A stretch of DNA of 63,502 nucleotides from Streptomyces sp. AC555_RSS877 (GTDB lineage: Bacteria > Actinomycetota > Actinomycetes > Streptomycetales > Streptomycetaceae), in assembly GCF_019049245.1 (NCBI RefSeq), contig NZ_JAGMUK010000044.1, positions 1 to 63,502 of the forward strand, written 5' to 3'. Within the stretch, counting starts at the first letter, position 1. Each line of letters starts with the position of its first letter. The notes beneath the pieces were generated by a model. The model was given only the letters and a program-made list of their open reading frames with translations. It ran no database searches and was not told the DNA's origin. Positions 15,359 to 23,677 of this stretch are shown in pieces. Both the position numbers and the translations under genes were made by a program.

Positions 15359-15685
15359 ATGCCCGAATCGCCCACGACGTCTCCCGGCATACGCCGCTTC
15401 CCCGCCGTATCCACCAGTGCCGCGCTCGGCGCCTCCGGGCTGTCCGCCTGCGGCACCGCCTCCGTCGACCGCGGATCGGGCATCGGCGGAAGCAGCTCCG
15501 AGACGACGTTCACCGAGGACCGGCCCGACCGCGTCACCCCGCGCACCGCCACCGGGGCCAATTCACCGACGGTGTCCTTCGCGCCGATCTCGAACCGCTC
15601 TCTTGCACATGCTCCGCCTGACGCGCCGGCAGAGCTGAGGACCTCGTCGTACCGACCGCCCACGACTCCTGGGACGAACCGATGA
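15359..15685 (+). pseudogene. Probable remnant of a sugar-binding lipoprotein
   Basis: 108-codon frame beginning with a lipoprotein signal (MPESPTTSPGIRRFPAVSTS, then a LSACG lipobox and a Ser/Gly-rich linker GIGGSSS), exactly how ABC solute-binding lipoproteins start. After about 50 residues it turns into a Pro/Thr/Ser-rich tail with no recognisable binding-protein fold, and it ends with a TGA that overlaps the ATG of the next gene (ATGA). An internal deletion joining the two ends of a former ~430-aa binding protein is the simplest reading. It is the first frame after the operon promoter. It could instead be a short real lipoprotein. Confidence 0.5.
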
Positions 15686-16635
15686 CAGCCATTGACCGCC
15701 CCCTGTTCCGAGACCCCCTTCACGACGGCGCGACAGACCCCACCGTCATCTGGAACCGGCACGCCGGCGAGTGGTGGATGTTCTACACGAGCCGTCGCGC
15801 CGACGCGCCACCGATGAACGACGTGAGCTGGGTGCACGGGACCGACATCGGGATCGCGTCCTCCTCGGACGGAGGAGCCACCTGGCTGTACCGGGGCATC
15901 ACCGAGGGGTTGGACATCGAGCCCGGGCGGCACACCTACTGGGCGCCTGAGATCGTCGACGACGGAACCGAGTACCACATGTTCGTCAGCGTGATCCGCG
16001 GTGTTCCGACCCGGTGGGAGGGGCACGCACGCGTGATCCGTCACTACACGAGCCACGACCTCTTCTCATGGACCTACCGTTCCACCTTGTCACTCTCGTC
16101 CGAAAGAGTGATCGACGCCTGCGTCCTGCGGCTCCCCACAGGCGGCTACCGCATGTGGTACAAGGACGAGGCCGATGACGCGCACACCTACGCGGCGGAC
16201 AGCGACGATCTGGCGCGGTGGACCGTCCGGGGGCCGGCCGTCGAGTGCTCGAAGCACGAAGGCCCGAACGTCTTCGAGCTCGGCGGCGGCTACTGGATGC
16301 TCGTCGACGAGTGGCACGGCCTGCGGGTGCTGCACTCGCGGGACCTGGAGACATGGGAACCGCGAGGACTCATCCTCGATCGTCCCGGGCGGGGCCCGGA
16401 CGACGGCGGGTACGGCTACCACGCCGATGTCGTCACCAGCGAACTCGGCGCGTTCGTCTTCTATTTCTCGCACCCCGGGCGATCCGACGACGGATCCGGA
16501 CCCCACAGCGGCCACAACGACCGTCGGAGCTCGATCCAGGTCGCCCGCCTGCGGGTGAGCGGAGACACCCTCGTCTGCGACCGCGACGAAGCCCTTGAGG
16601 CCCCCATCCTGCCTCTCGAAGGGCCGGGCCGGTGA
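15682..16635 (+). CDS. GH43/GH117-like five-bladed beta-propeller glycosidase, cytoplasmic
   Basis: 317 aa with no signal peptide. The three acidic residues expected of the clan are visible: D19 in GATDPTVIW, D145 in ERVIDACVLRLPTGG and E193 in SKHEGPNVFELGGGYW. The repeated W-M-F/Y-Y blade strands (EWWMFYTSRR, YRMWYKDE, YWMLVDE) fit. Substrate is uncertain: arabinosides, galactosides or anhydro-sugars. Being intracellular, it would act on imported oligosaccharides. Its ATG overlaps the stop of the upstream lipoprotein-like frame, and its stop overlaps the next start (GTGA), so it is embedded in a tightly coupled operon. Confidence 0.75.
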   Translation: MTAIDRPLFRDPLHDGATDPTVIWNRHAGEWWMFYTSRRADAPPMNDVSWVHGTDIGIASSSDGGATWLYRGITEGLDIEPGRHTYWAPEIVDDGTEYHMFVSVIRGVPTRWEGHARVIRHYTSHDLFSWTYRSTLSLSSERVIDACVLRLPTGGYRMWYKDEADDAHTYAADSDDLARWTVRGPAVECSKHEGPNVFELGGGYWMLVDEWHGLRVLHSRDLETWEPRGLILDRPGRGPDDGGYGYHADVVTSELGAFVFYFSHPGRSDDGSGPHSGHNDRRSSIQVARLRVSGDTLVCDRDEALEAPILPLEGPGR

Positions 16636-17189
16636 GTGGAATCCGACGCGTGACAAAAGGGGCCCGTCGGGCGGGGACGATTCCGTTCGTCGCCGCGCTC
16701 CTGTTCGTTACCGCGTGCCAGGCCGAAGAACGGGCCGGCTCCGGTGTGACCCTGCTCGACGGGAACCGGATCGCCGTCACCGGCCCGACCGTCATATCCG
16801 CCCTGCCCGTCGACGACCAGGGAAACGTCGACGCCGCGCACGCACGCAGCCAGATCCCGTCACTCAAGAGCGTGGCGGTGCAGTACCCCGACGTCCGGGT
16901 CCTCATCACCGACTCCGACGGCCACACGACCGACGCCGCCCTGAGGAACTTCGCGGCCAACTGGTCCATCCCGCCCTCACTCGTGGTCGCCGCGGACTCG
17001 GCCTCCGCCGGCGCGGAACTGCCCAGGGACGGCCGGCTCCACACACTCCTGATCGGCGGCAACGGACAGGTCACCGCCGACTGGCCGAACCGCGCCGCTC
17101 CGACGCAGGCGATCGTCGCCGCGCTCCGCAAGGTCACGGCGAGCTCACCCACCCATCCCGACAGCGCTGTACGGGGAGAGGCATCATGA
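16632..17189 (+). CDS. Small lipoprotein with a possible thioredoxin-like fold
   Basis: 185 aa starting at GTG 16632. A hydrophobic signal (GTIPFVAALLFV) ends in a VTAC lipobox at about residue 29, so it should be a lipid-anchored extracellular protein. The rest alternates beta strands and helices (GPTVISALPVDDQ, DVRVLITDSDGHTTDAALRNF, SLVVAADSASAGAELP, HTLLIGGNGQVTADWPNR), like redoxin/TlpA or SCO1/SenC-type folds, but no CxxC is present. No confident family. It overlaps both neighbours by 4 nt and so belongs to the polysaccharide operon; its function there is unknown. Confidence 0.6.
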   Translation: MSGIRRVTKGARRAGTIPFVAALLFVTACQAEERAGSGVTLLDGNRIAVTGPTVISALPVDDQGNVDAAHARSQIPSLKSVAVQYPDVRVLITDSDGHTTDAALRNFAANWSIPPSLVVAADSASAGAELPRDGRLHTLLIGGNGQVTADWPNRAAPTQAIVAALRKVTASSPTHPDSAVRGEAS

Positions 17190-19567
17190 GACATTTCGCA
17201 GAGATAAGACGGTTCATCGCCGGCACGGTCGTCACCATGCTGCTCGCCTGCGCCGCGGTGGCGCTGACGCCGGCCGCACCGGCGCAGGCGGCAGGAACGA
17301 ATTACTACGTGGACTGCTCGGCGGCAGCCAACGGCACCGGCACCTCCGACTCGCCGTGGAACTCACTGGCGGGCCCGAACGCGAAGACCTTCGCACCGGG
17401 GGACCAGCTGCTACTGAAGAGAGGGACGACCTGCTCAGGCACCCTGCACCCGCTGGGCTCGGGAAGCGCGGCAGGCGGGTCGATCACCATCGACGCCTAC
17501 GGCACGGGCGCCCTGCCGATCATCGCCGGAGGCGGTGGCACGGACGCGATCTATCTGCACAACCAGGAGTACTGGGAGATCTCCAACCTCGAGGTGACGA
17601 ACACCGGCGCCGTGAAGGGCGCGAACGCGCGGCGCGGTGTCTACGCGGTGCTCGAGAACTACGGCACCGGTAACCACTACAAGATCAGCAACCTCAACGT
17701 CCACGACGTGAACGGAAACAACTCGAAGGAAGTCGACGGCAGCGCGGGCATTCTCTTCGCCGTTCTCGGGACCACGACACCCAGCGCCTTCAACGACGTC
17801 GTCATCGACGGCAACACCGTGGCCAACATCGCCCGCAGCGGCATCAACATGTCGAGCACCTGGCTGTGCCGCCCGTCCGTCGGCTGCAACAACCCGGCCT
17901 GGACGCCCTGGACCGGTGTCGTCGTCAAGAACAACACCGTCCATGACACGGACGGCGACGGCATCGTCGTACAGATGTCGAAGGACGCCCTCATCGAGCA
18001 CAACGTCGTCTACAACGCGGCGAAGGGGAACTCCGCGAACGCAGGCATCTGGGCCTGGGACTCCGACGGCACCGTGATCCAGTACAACGAGGCATACGGG
18101 ACCAAGAAGACCTCCGGAAACCCCGACGGCCAGGGCTTCGACGTCGACTACGGGCAGGACGGCACCATCGTCCAGTACAACTACAGCCACGACAACGAGG
18201 GAGGGTTCCTCCTCTTCTGCGGCTGCGGCGGCGGATCACGTCTCAGTAGCAACGCGGTGGCCCGCTACAACGTCAGTGAGAACGACCGTCTCCGCGTCGT
18301 CAACATGCTCGGGTCCCAGGACTCGACGTTCTACAACAACACCATCTACGTTCCCTCCGGATCCACCGCGAACATCTTCGAGGTCTCCGGCGCCTGGAAC
18401 GACCTGACGCTCGCCAACAACCTCATCTACAACCTGGGCAGCGGCGGCTACGTCTACACCACCGGCCAGCCGGCCTCGAACTTCTCCTGGCGGAACAACC
18501 TCTTCCACGGCAACCACCCGGCAAGCGAGCCGACCGGCAACGGAAACATCACCGGAGATCCTTTGCTGGCCTCGCCCGGCAGCGGCGGCACCGGCATCGG
18601 CTCCGTCGCGGGCTACCAGCTCACCGCGTCGTCTCCGGCCATCGGTGCGGGAGTCGTCATGCCCGACAACGGCGGCCAGGACTACTGGGGATCGCCCGTC
18701 CCCTCGGTCTGCGCACCCGACATCGGCGCCGACCAGTTCAGCTCGCCCTCCGACGCGACCTGCCTCGCGAACGAGAACCTCGGCTTCGAGAAGGGTTCGC
18801 TTTCGGCGTGGAGCGCGTGGAACTCCGCCTCGGTGGTGAACTCGGGTGCCCACAGCGGAACCTACGCTGCCCGGGTCGGGCCGTCGCCCGCCTCCGTGGA
18901 ACAGTTCGTCCCCGTCGCGCCCCGGACGACCTACCGCGTCTCGGGCTGGGTGAAGTCCGCTGTCGCCGGTGAGGTCATGAACATCGGCGTCAAGAACACC
19001 GGTGGCCTGGAAACGGTGGCAAGCGCAAGCGGCACCGGGTGGACCTTCGTGTCCGCCGACTTCACCACCGGGGCGGCGAACGGAACCGTGCGCCTGTACT
19101 GCTACAAGAGCACGGGCAGCGGGAACGGCTACTGCGACGATCTCGCCGTCACCCCCGTCAAGAACCACGTGATCAACGGCAACTTCGAGTCCGGCCACAC
19201 CGTGCCCTGGCGCAATGGCGACTTCTCGCTCACGGGCACGTCGTCCAACGGCAACGCCGCCGGACTGGCGAACTCGTCGCTGAGCGGCAGCACCCTGTGG
19301 CAACTGATCTACACCCTCAAGCCGAGCACCACCTATCGGCTCAGCGGCGCGATCAGGAGCCAGACCGCCGGCACCACGACGGCACTGGAGGCCAAGCTCT
19401 ACAACGGCTCCGCCGTCACGAGCGCCTCGACCACGTCGAGCACCTACTCGAAACAGTCGACGACCTTCACGACCGGGGCGGGTGTGACCACCGCTCGCAT
19501 CTACTGCCACCTCGTCTCCGGAACCGGCGACGGCTACTGCGACGAGGTCACCCTGACCGAGCAGTGA
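17186..19567 (+). CDS. Secreted right-handed beta-helix protein with two C-terminal carbohydrate-binding-like modules
   Basis: 793 aa. Strong GGGGAGAGG ribosome site; ATG overlaps the upstream stop. Residues 1-34 are a Sec signal ending AQA-A. Residues 35-530 form parallel beta-helix coils rich in N/V ladders (DVVIDGNTVANIARSGINMS, ALIEHNVVYNAAKG, DGTIVQYNYSHDNEGGFLLF, STFYNNTIYV), as in polysaccharide lyases and right-handed helix hydrolases. From about 530 (NLGFEKGSLSAWSAW) and 662 (NHVINGNFESGHTVPW) come two related jelly-roll modules of about 130 residues, each ending in a GYCDDL/GYCDEV motif, like CBM4/9-type domains. Probably a pectin- or rhamnogalacturonan-active enzyme; the exact reaction is undetermined. 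Confidence 0.8.
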   Translation: MRHFAEIRRFIAGTVVTMLLACAAVALTPAAPAQAAGTNYYVDCSAAANGTGTSDSPWNSLAGPNAKTFAPGDQLLLKRGTTCSGTLHPLGSGSAAGGSITIDAYGTGALPIIAGGGGTDAIYLHNQEYWEISNLEVTNTGAVKGANARRGVYAVLENYGTGNHYKISNLNVHDVNGNNSKEVDGSAGILFAVLGTTTPSAFNDVVIDGNTVANIARSGINMSSTWLCRPSVGCNNPAWTPWTGVVVKNNTVHDTDGDGIVVQMSKDALIEHNVVYNAAKGNSANAGIWAWDSDGTVIQYNEAYGTKKTSGNPDGQGFDVDYGQDGTIVQYNYSHDNEGGFLLFCGCGGGSRLSSNAVARYNVSENDRLRVVNMLGSQDSTFYNNTIYVPSGSTANIFEVSGAWNDLTLANNLIYNLGSGGYVYTTGQPASNFSWRNNLFHGNHPASEPTGNGNITGDPLLASPGSGGTGIGSVAGYQLTASSPAIGAGVVMPDNGGQDYWGSPVPSVCAPDIGADQFSSPSDATCLANENLGFEKGSLSAWSAWNSASVVNSGAHSGTYAARVGPSPASVEQFVPVAPRTTYRVSGWVKSAVAGEVMNIGVKNTGGLETVASASGTGWTFVSADFTTGAANGTVRLYCYKSTGSGNGYCDDLAVTPVKNHVINGNFESGHTVPWRNGDFSLTGTSSNGNAAGLANSSLSGSTLWQLIYTLKPSTTYRLSGAIRSQTAGTTTALEAKLYNGSAVTSASTTSSTYSKQSTTFTTGAGVTTARIYCHLVSGTGDGYCDEVTLTEQ

Positions 19568-19627
19568 ACGACATCGACGTGAACGGCATCGACCCACGCG
19601 ACCCTTCGGTGGTCGTGTGAGACCTGG

Positions 19628-19679
19628 GCGTGGGTGTGCCCGGCTGATCATGGACCGAGTCCGTGCGGCACGCCCACGC
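19628..19679 (+). terminator. Hairpin after the beta-helix gene
   Basis: GCGTGGGTGTGCC (19628-19640) pairs with GGCACGCCCACGC (19667-19679): 13 bp with one G-U pair and a 26-nt loop, 60 nt after the stop. It separates the coupled operon from the GH97 gene. Confidence 0.55.
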
Positions 19680-19731
19680 TCCCCCCTCGTTCGACCGGGC
19701 GCGACTCACTCAAGGGAGAGATGTACCAATC

Positions 19732-21717
19732 ATGGAAACGTCACGACGTCGGGAACAGAGTCGGGAACAGCTCGGCCTGCATGAAGCTGCCCGCCTGGGG
19801 GCGCTGTCCCGGCGAGGAGTCCTCAAGGGAGCGGCGGTCACGGTGGGGGCCGCCTCACTGGGCCTCGTCGGCATGGGCGAGGCCCACGCGGCCGACGCCG
19901 CCATGACCGCCACGTCACCGGACGGCAGCAACAAGATCACGGTGTCGCTGGCCGGCGGAGCGCTCTCCTGGTCGGTCAAGCGCGCCGGCACGACGGTCAT
20001 CGACACCTCGGTGCTCGGACTCGCGATGAGCGACGGCACCACACTGGGCACCGCCGGCACCGTGATGACGACCTACCAGCACTGGACCAAGGACAGCACC
20101 TGGTCCCCGGTGTACGGCCGCAACGCGACGATCCGCGACCACTACCAGGAAATGCGCTGGAAGCTGCAGGACACCGGCAGCGGCGTCTTTTTCGGCATCC
20201 AGATACGCGCCTACAACACCGGAGTCGCGCTGCGCTACACGCTGCTCGACACCGGGAGCGCCACCATCTCGGACGAGCTGACCGGTTTCGTGTTCCCCGG
20301 CAGCACTCTGGTCCACAGCGCCCGGGACGAGAACGTGTACAGCGCCGTCGCGCCGGACGCGATCCCCTCCACCGGCACGTCCGGCACGGACGTCGGCCCT
20401 CTGACCGACCTGCCGCTGCTGGTCACCCTGAACAGCGGGCTGCGCGCCTGCGTCTGTGAGTCCTCCCGAGTCAACTACCCCCGAGCGATGCTCAGTTCGG
20501 TCGCCGGGCAGAGCAACACACTCAAGACCTACCTGCTGAAGAAGACAGCCCGGGGGAGCGGGCCGGTGCAGACCACGTCCACCGTCACCACGCCGTTCGC
20601 CACCCCGTGGCGGGTGCTCGTCCTCGGATCCTCCGACACCGACCTGGTCGACAACGCGGACCTGGTGCTGAACCTGGCCCCGGCCAACGTCCTGACCGAC
20701 ACGACGTGGATCCGGCCCGGCAAGGTCTTCCGCTGCAACCTGACCACCGCCGCGGGAATCGCCGGCGTGGACTTCGCCGTCGCCCGCAGCCTGGACTACA
20801 TCGAGTACGACGCGGGATGGTACGGGCCGGAGTTCACGACCACCAACGCGACCGCGGCGATCCCGGAGATCGACCTGCCCATGGTGATCAACCATGCCAC
20901 GTCGAACGGCATCGGCGTCTTCCTCTACGTCAACCGTCTGGCCCTGACCGACCCCGACACCCTGTTCGCCCTCTACAAGAGCTGGGGCGTGGCCGGAATC
21001 AAGCTCGGCTTCATCAACGACGGCACCCAGACCATGACCAACCAGATCATCGCCTGGGCCAGGACCGCCGCCAAGTACAACCTCCTGATCGACATGCACG
21101 ACAACGTGCGGCCGTTCGGCTACGAGCGTACCTACCCCAACTGGATCAGTCTGGAGGGCGTCCGGGGCAACGAGCAGTTCCCCACCGCCACCCACAACGT
21201 GACCCTGCCCTTCGCCCGCAACGTCGGTGGCCCGATGGACTACACCATCTGCTACGGGCAGTCCCGCAACCTGACGACCAACAACCACCAGTTGGCGATG
21301 GCGGCGGTGTACTACCAGCCCCTCAACTTCCTCTACTGGTACTCCACACCGTCGTCCTACGTCACCACCGCCAACTGGCCCGGACTGTCGTGGTTCGACG
21401 CGGTCCCCACCACGTGGGACGAGAGCAGGACCCTCGCCGGGGTGATCGGCGAGTACGTTGCGGTGGCCCGCCGCAGCGGCACCACCTGGTTCCTCGGCGC
21501 GATGACCAACGAGACCGCCCGCACCCTGACGGTCCCGCTGGACTTCCTCGACGGCGGCGTCAGCTACACCGCCACCATCTACGCGGACGGAACGGCGGGA
21601 ACCGTCCCGCGTGCCACGCCCACCGTGGTCAGCGACCGGACGGTCACCTCCTCGTCGACTCTGAGCATGGTGATGACCAGTGCGGGCGGTCAGGCGGTCA
21701 TCCTCAGGCCGAGCTGA
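19732..21717 (+). CDS. GH97-family glycoside hydrolase, Tat-secreted
   Basis: 661 aa from the ATG at 19732 (GGGAGAG about 12 nt upstream). A twin-arginine signal is present (GALSRRGVLKGAAVTVGAAS). The layout is that of GH97: N-terminal beta-supersandwich (about 45-290), TIM barrel (about 300-560) with YIEYDAGWYGPEF, AGIKLGFIND, LLIDMHDNVRPFGYERTYPN and EGVRGNEQF, and a C-terminal beta domain. At the barrel strand where retaining GH97 alpha-galactosidases have the nucleophile Asp (KxDF), this protein has Gly426 (KLGF), as I recall for inverting SusB-type members. It probably acts on alpha-glucosides or alpha-galactosides outside the cell. Confidence 0.85.
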   Translation: METSRRREQSREQLGLHEAARLGALSRRGVLKGAAVTVGAASLGLVGMGEAHAADAAMTATSPDGSNKITVSLAGGALSWSVKRAGTTVIDTSVLGLAMSDGTTLGTAGTVMTTYQHWTKDSTWSPVYGRNATIRDHYQEMRWKLQDTGSGVFFGIQIRAYNTGVALRYTLLDTGSATISDELTGFVFPGSTLVHSARDENVYSAVAPDAIPSTGTSGTDVGPLTDLPLLVTLNSGLRACVCESSRVNYPRAMLSSVAGQSNTLKTYLLKKTARGSGPVQTTSTVTTPFATPWRVLVLGSSDTDLVDNADLVLNLAPANVLTDTTWIRPGKVFRCNLTTAAGIAGVDFAVARSLDYIEYDAGWYGPEFTTTNATAAIPEIDLPMVINHATSNGIGVFLYVNRLALTDPDTLFALYKSWGVAGIKLGFINDGTQTMTNQIIAWARTAAKYNLLIDMHDNVRPFGYERTYPNWISLEGVRGNEQFPTATHNVTLPFARNVGGPMDYTICYGQSRNLTTNNHQLAMAAVYYQPLNFLYWYSTPSSYVTTANWPGLSWFDAVPTTWDESRTLAGVIGEYVAVARRSGTTWFLGAMTNETARTLTVPLDFLDGGVSYTATIYADGTAGTVPRATPTVVSDRTVTSSSTLSMVMTSAGGQAVILRPS

Positions 21718-21808
21718 CGCCGTGTGATCGCAGACGGGCGTGGCGCGTGGCTGCCGGAGTCCGGTGGAGTAGGTCAGGTGCTGCCCAGGGCCGTGGGTGA
21801 AGTCTGAT

Positions 21809-21890
21809 CCATTGGCCTCCCACCGGTCGACGTCGACGCCGATTGGCTGTGCCATTGGCACAGCCAATGGGGCGACAGTTGAGCCATTGG
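21809..21890 (+). promoter_or_regulatory. AsnC-type operator array upstream of the FUSC-like gene
   Basis: A 13-bp perfect inverted repeat around one T (21842-21868) contains GGCTGTGCC-ATT-GGCACAGCC. CCAWTGG heptamers recur at 21809-21815, 21852-21858, 21864-21870 and 21884-21890. A TTGAGC (21879-21884) and the AT-rich TTATCTTTGCCATATCC stretch downstream may form the promoter. The gap 21718-22061 contains this array and no gene. Confidence 0.65.
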
Positions 21891-22061
21891 GTCCCGAGCT
21901 GGTTATCTTTGCCATATCCATGTACTTGGGGCGCCGCGTAGCGCCGGACGGCGACGAGGCCGGGTCCGGACCGCGGCGCCGTCGTCGTGCCTGCTTGTTG
22001 TCCGCCACCCGGGACGACCGTGGGCGGGACGCATACCACCGCGAGGGGGCGGCGCACCGCC

Positions 22062-23570
22062 GTGAAGAGGATGTTCGTGGCTCCGGACCCGGGGCGCTCG
22101 AGGCTGCGGAACGCGATCCGCGCTGTCATCGGTGTCGCCGCCGCCGTCGCCGTTTCCGAACTCTGCGGGCTGTCGCTCACCGCATCGATCACCGGAGGGC
22201 TCGCGGCACTGCTCGCCCTCTTCACGGTCACCGATGCGACCGTCCATGACCAGCGGGTCACCACCGTCCTGCTTCCCATCGCCGGATTGCCCGTGCTGGC
22301 GCTTGCCACCGCACTGCACGGCATCACCCCGGCCCGTGACGCCGCGTTCCTGGCCGTCGTCTTCTGCGGGGTCTATGCCCGCCGCTGGGGGCCGCGGGGC
22401 CACGCGCTCGGGATCTTCGCGTTCATGAACTTCTTCATCACGCAGTTCCTGCACGCGGCTCCCGCTCAGCTGCCCGAGCTGTACACCGCCGTAGGTCTTG
22501 CCATCTTCGCGGCCGGCGCCACGCGCTTCGTGCTCTGGCCCATCGAGCGTGGTACCTCACCGGCGGGAGCCCCGCCGGCCCTGGCCGGCAGCGGATTGGC
22601 ACGGTCCACCACCCGGCAGGCCTTCCAGGCCACTGCTGCCTCGGCTCTCGCGCTTCTGGTCGGGCAGGTGCTGTCCGAAGAGCGCTGGTACTGGGCTGTC
22701 GGTACCGCCTGGTGGATCTTCGTCAATACGGCTTCTCGCGGCGAAACCCTGGTGCGCGGCTTCCGTCGGGTCGTCGGAACTGTGATCGGTATCGCCGTCG
22801 GCCTGCTGGTCGCCATCCCGCTGCACGGCGCGCCCGCACCGACGGCCGCCCTGGTCGCCGCCTGTGTTTTCGGCATCTTCTACACCGCCGCCGTGTCCTA
22901 TTCATGGATGATGCTGGCAGTGACGGTCATGGTCAGCTTGCTGTACGGCCTGCTGGGCGTGCTGGACCCCAGCCTGCTCGGGCTCCGTCTGGCAGAGACC
23001 GGTGTCGGCGCGTTGTGTGCCGCGCTGGCGGTGCTCTTCGTGCTGCCGGTCACCACCCACACCGTCACCGACGCCTGGATCCAGCGCGCGCTGCGGTGCG
23101 TCCACGCGTGCACCGCGGAGGCCGCCACCCGCCTGGCGGGTTCGACGAGCGCCGACCCGGTGTCCCGGGTGGCCGAACTGGAGCAGCTGCTCGGCCGGGT
23201 ACGGCTGTCGGTCGCCCCGCTCGTCCACCCGCTCAACCCGATGCTCGGCCGCAAGCGGCGCGCCCGCCGGGTGCTGTCCCTGCTCGACGACTGCGCCCGC
23301 GAGATCCGGGGTCTGGTCGCCGTGGCCGCCGACCCGGAGGCCTCGCACGACGCCCGCCTCGCAGCGGCCTGCTGGCGCGTCGAGGCCGCGGTGGAGGCGC
23401 TCGTCGGCGACGGGCTCGGCGCGGGCGCGCGCGACCACATCACGGTGCCCGCGCCCCGGCCGCCCGCCGGGGAACCCGCACTGGCCCACCTGCACGGCCT
23501 GGAGCGCGCCCTCGCGGAACTCGCCGCGCCCCTGCGGAAGCCGTCGCGGTCGCCGCTGGTGGGCGCCTGA
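22062..23570 (+). CDS. FUSC-family membrane protein (aromatic acid exporter-like)
   Basis: 502 aa from GTG 22062 (GAGGGGG upstream); ATG 22071 is the alternative. Two sets of hydrophobic helices: residues about 15-160 (VIGVAAAVAVSELCGLSLTASITGGLA) and 195-340 (FQATAASALALLVGQVLSEERWYWAVGTAWWIFVNT, GFRRVVGTVIGIAVGLLVAI), separated by a loop, then a soluble helical C-terminal third. The second half carries the FUSC signature YWAVGTAWW...RGxRRVVGTxxG. Family members export aromatic carboxylates or similar toxic acids, or are structural; the substrate here is unknown. Its promoter shares a palindrome with the AsnC gene at 14258-14734. Confidence 0.8.
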   Translation: MKRMFVAPDPGRSRLRNAIRAVIGVAAAVAVSELCGLSLTASITGGLAALLALFTVTDATVHDQRVTTVLLPIAGLPVLALATALHGITPARDAAFLAVVFCGVYARRWGPRGHALGIFAFMNFFITQFLHAAPAQLPELYTAVGLAIFAAGATRFVLWPIERGTSPAGAPPALAGSGLARSTTRQAFQATAASALALLVGQVLSEERWYWAVGTAWWIFVNTASRGETLVRGFRRVVGTVIGIAVGLLVAIPLHGAPAPTAALVAACVFGIFYTAAVSYSWMMLAVTVMVSLLYGLLGVLDPSLLGLRLAETGVGALCAALAVLFVLPVTTHTVTDAWIQRALRCVHACTAEAATRLAGSTSADPVSRVAELEQLLGRVRLSVAPLVHPLNPMLGRKRRARRVLSLLDDCAREIRGLVAVAADPEASHDARLAAACWRVEAAVEALVGDGLGAGARDHITVPAPRPPAGEPALAHLHGLERALAELAAPLRKPSRSPLVGA

Positions 23571-23607
23571 GGGCCCGGCCCCGGCGCGGTCCGACGAATT
23601 CCACTCT

Positions 23608-23623
23608 TTTGGTCTAGACCTTG
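23608..23623 (+). promoter_or_regulatory. DasR-like operator (dre)
   Basis: The perfect 10-bp palindrome GGTCTAGACC (23611-23620), preceded by T, is the core of the DasR box (consensus as I remember: ASTGGTCTAGACCAST; 11 of 16 match). It overlaps the likely -35 TAGACC (23615-23620) of the lactonase gene promoter, whose -10 is TACCGT (23637-23642). Confidence 0.6.
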
Positions 23624-23677
23624 CGTGATCGGCTGCTACCGTCACCCGGAACGGCACCGGACCGAGAGGGGACCGCG

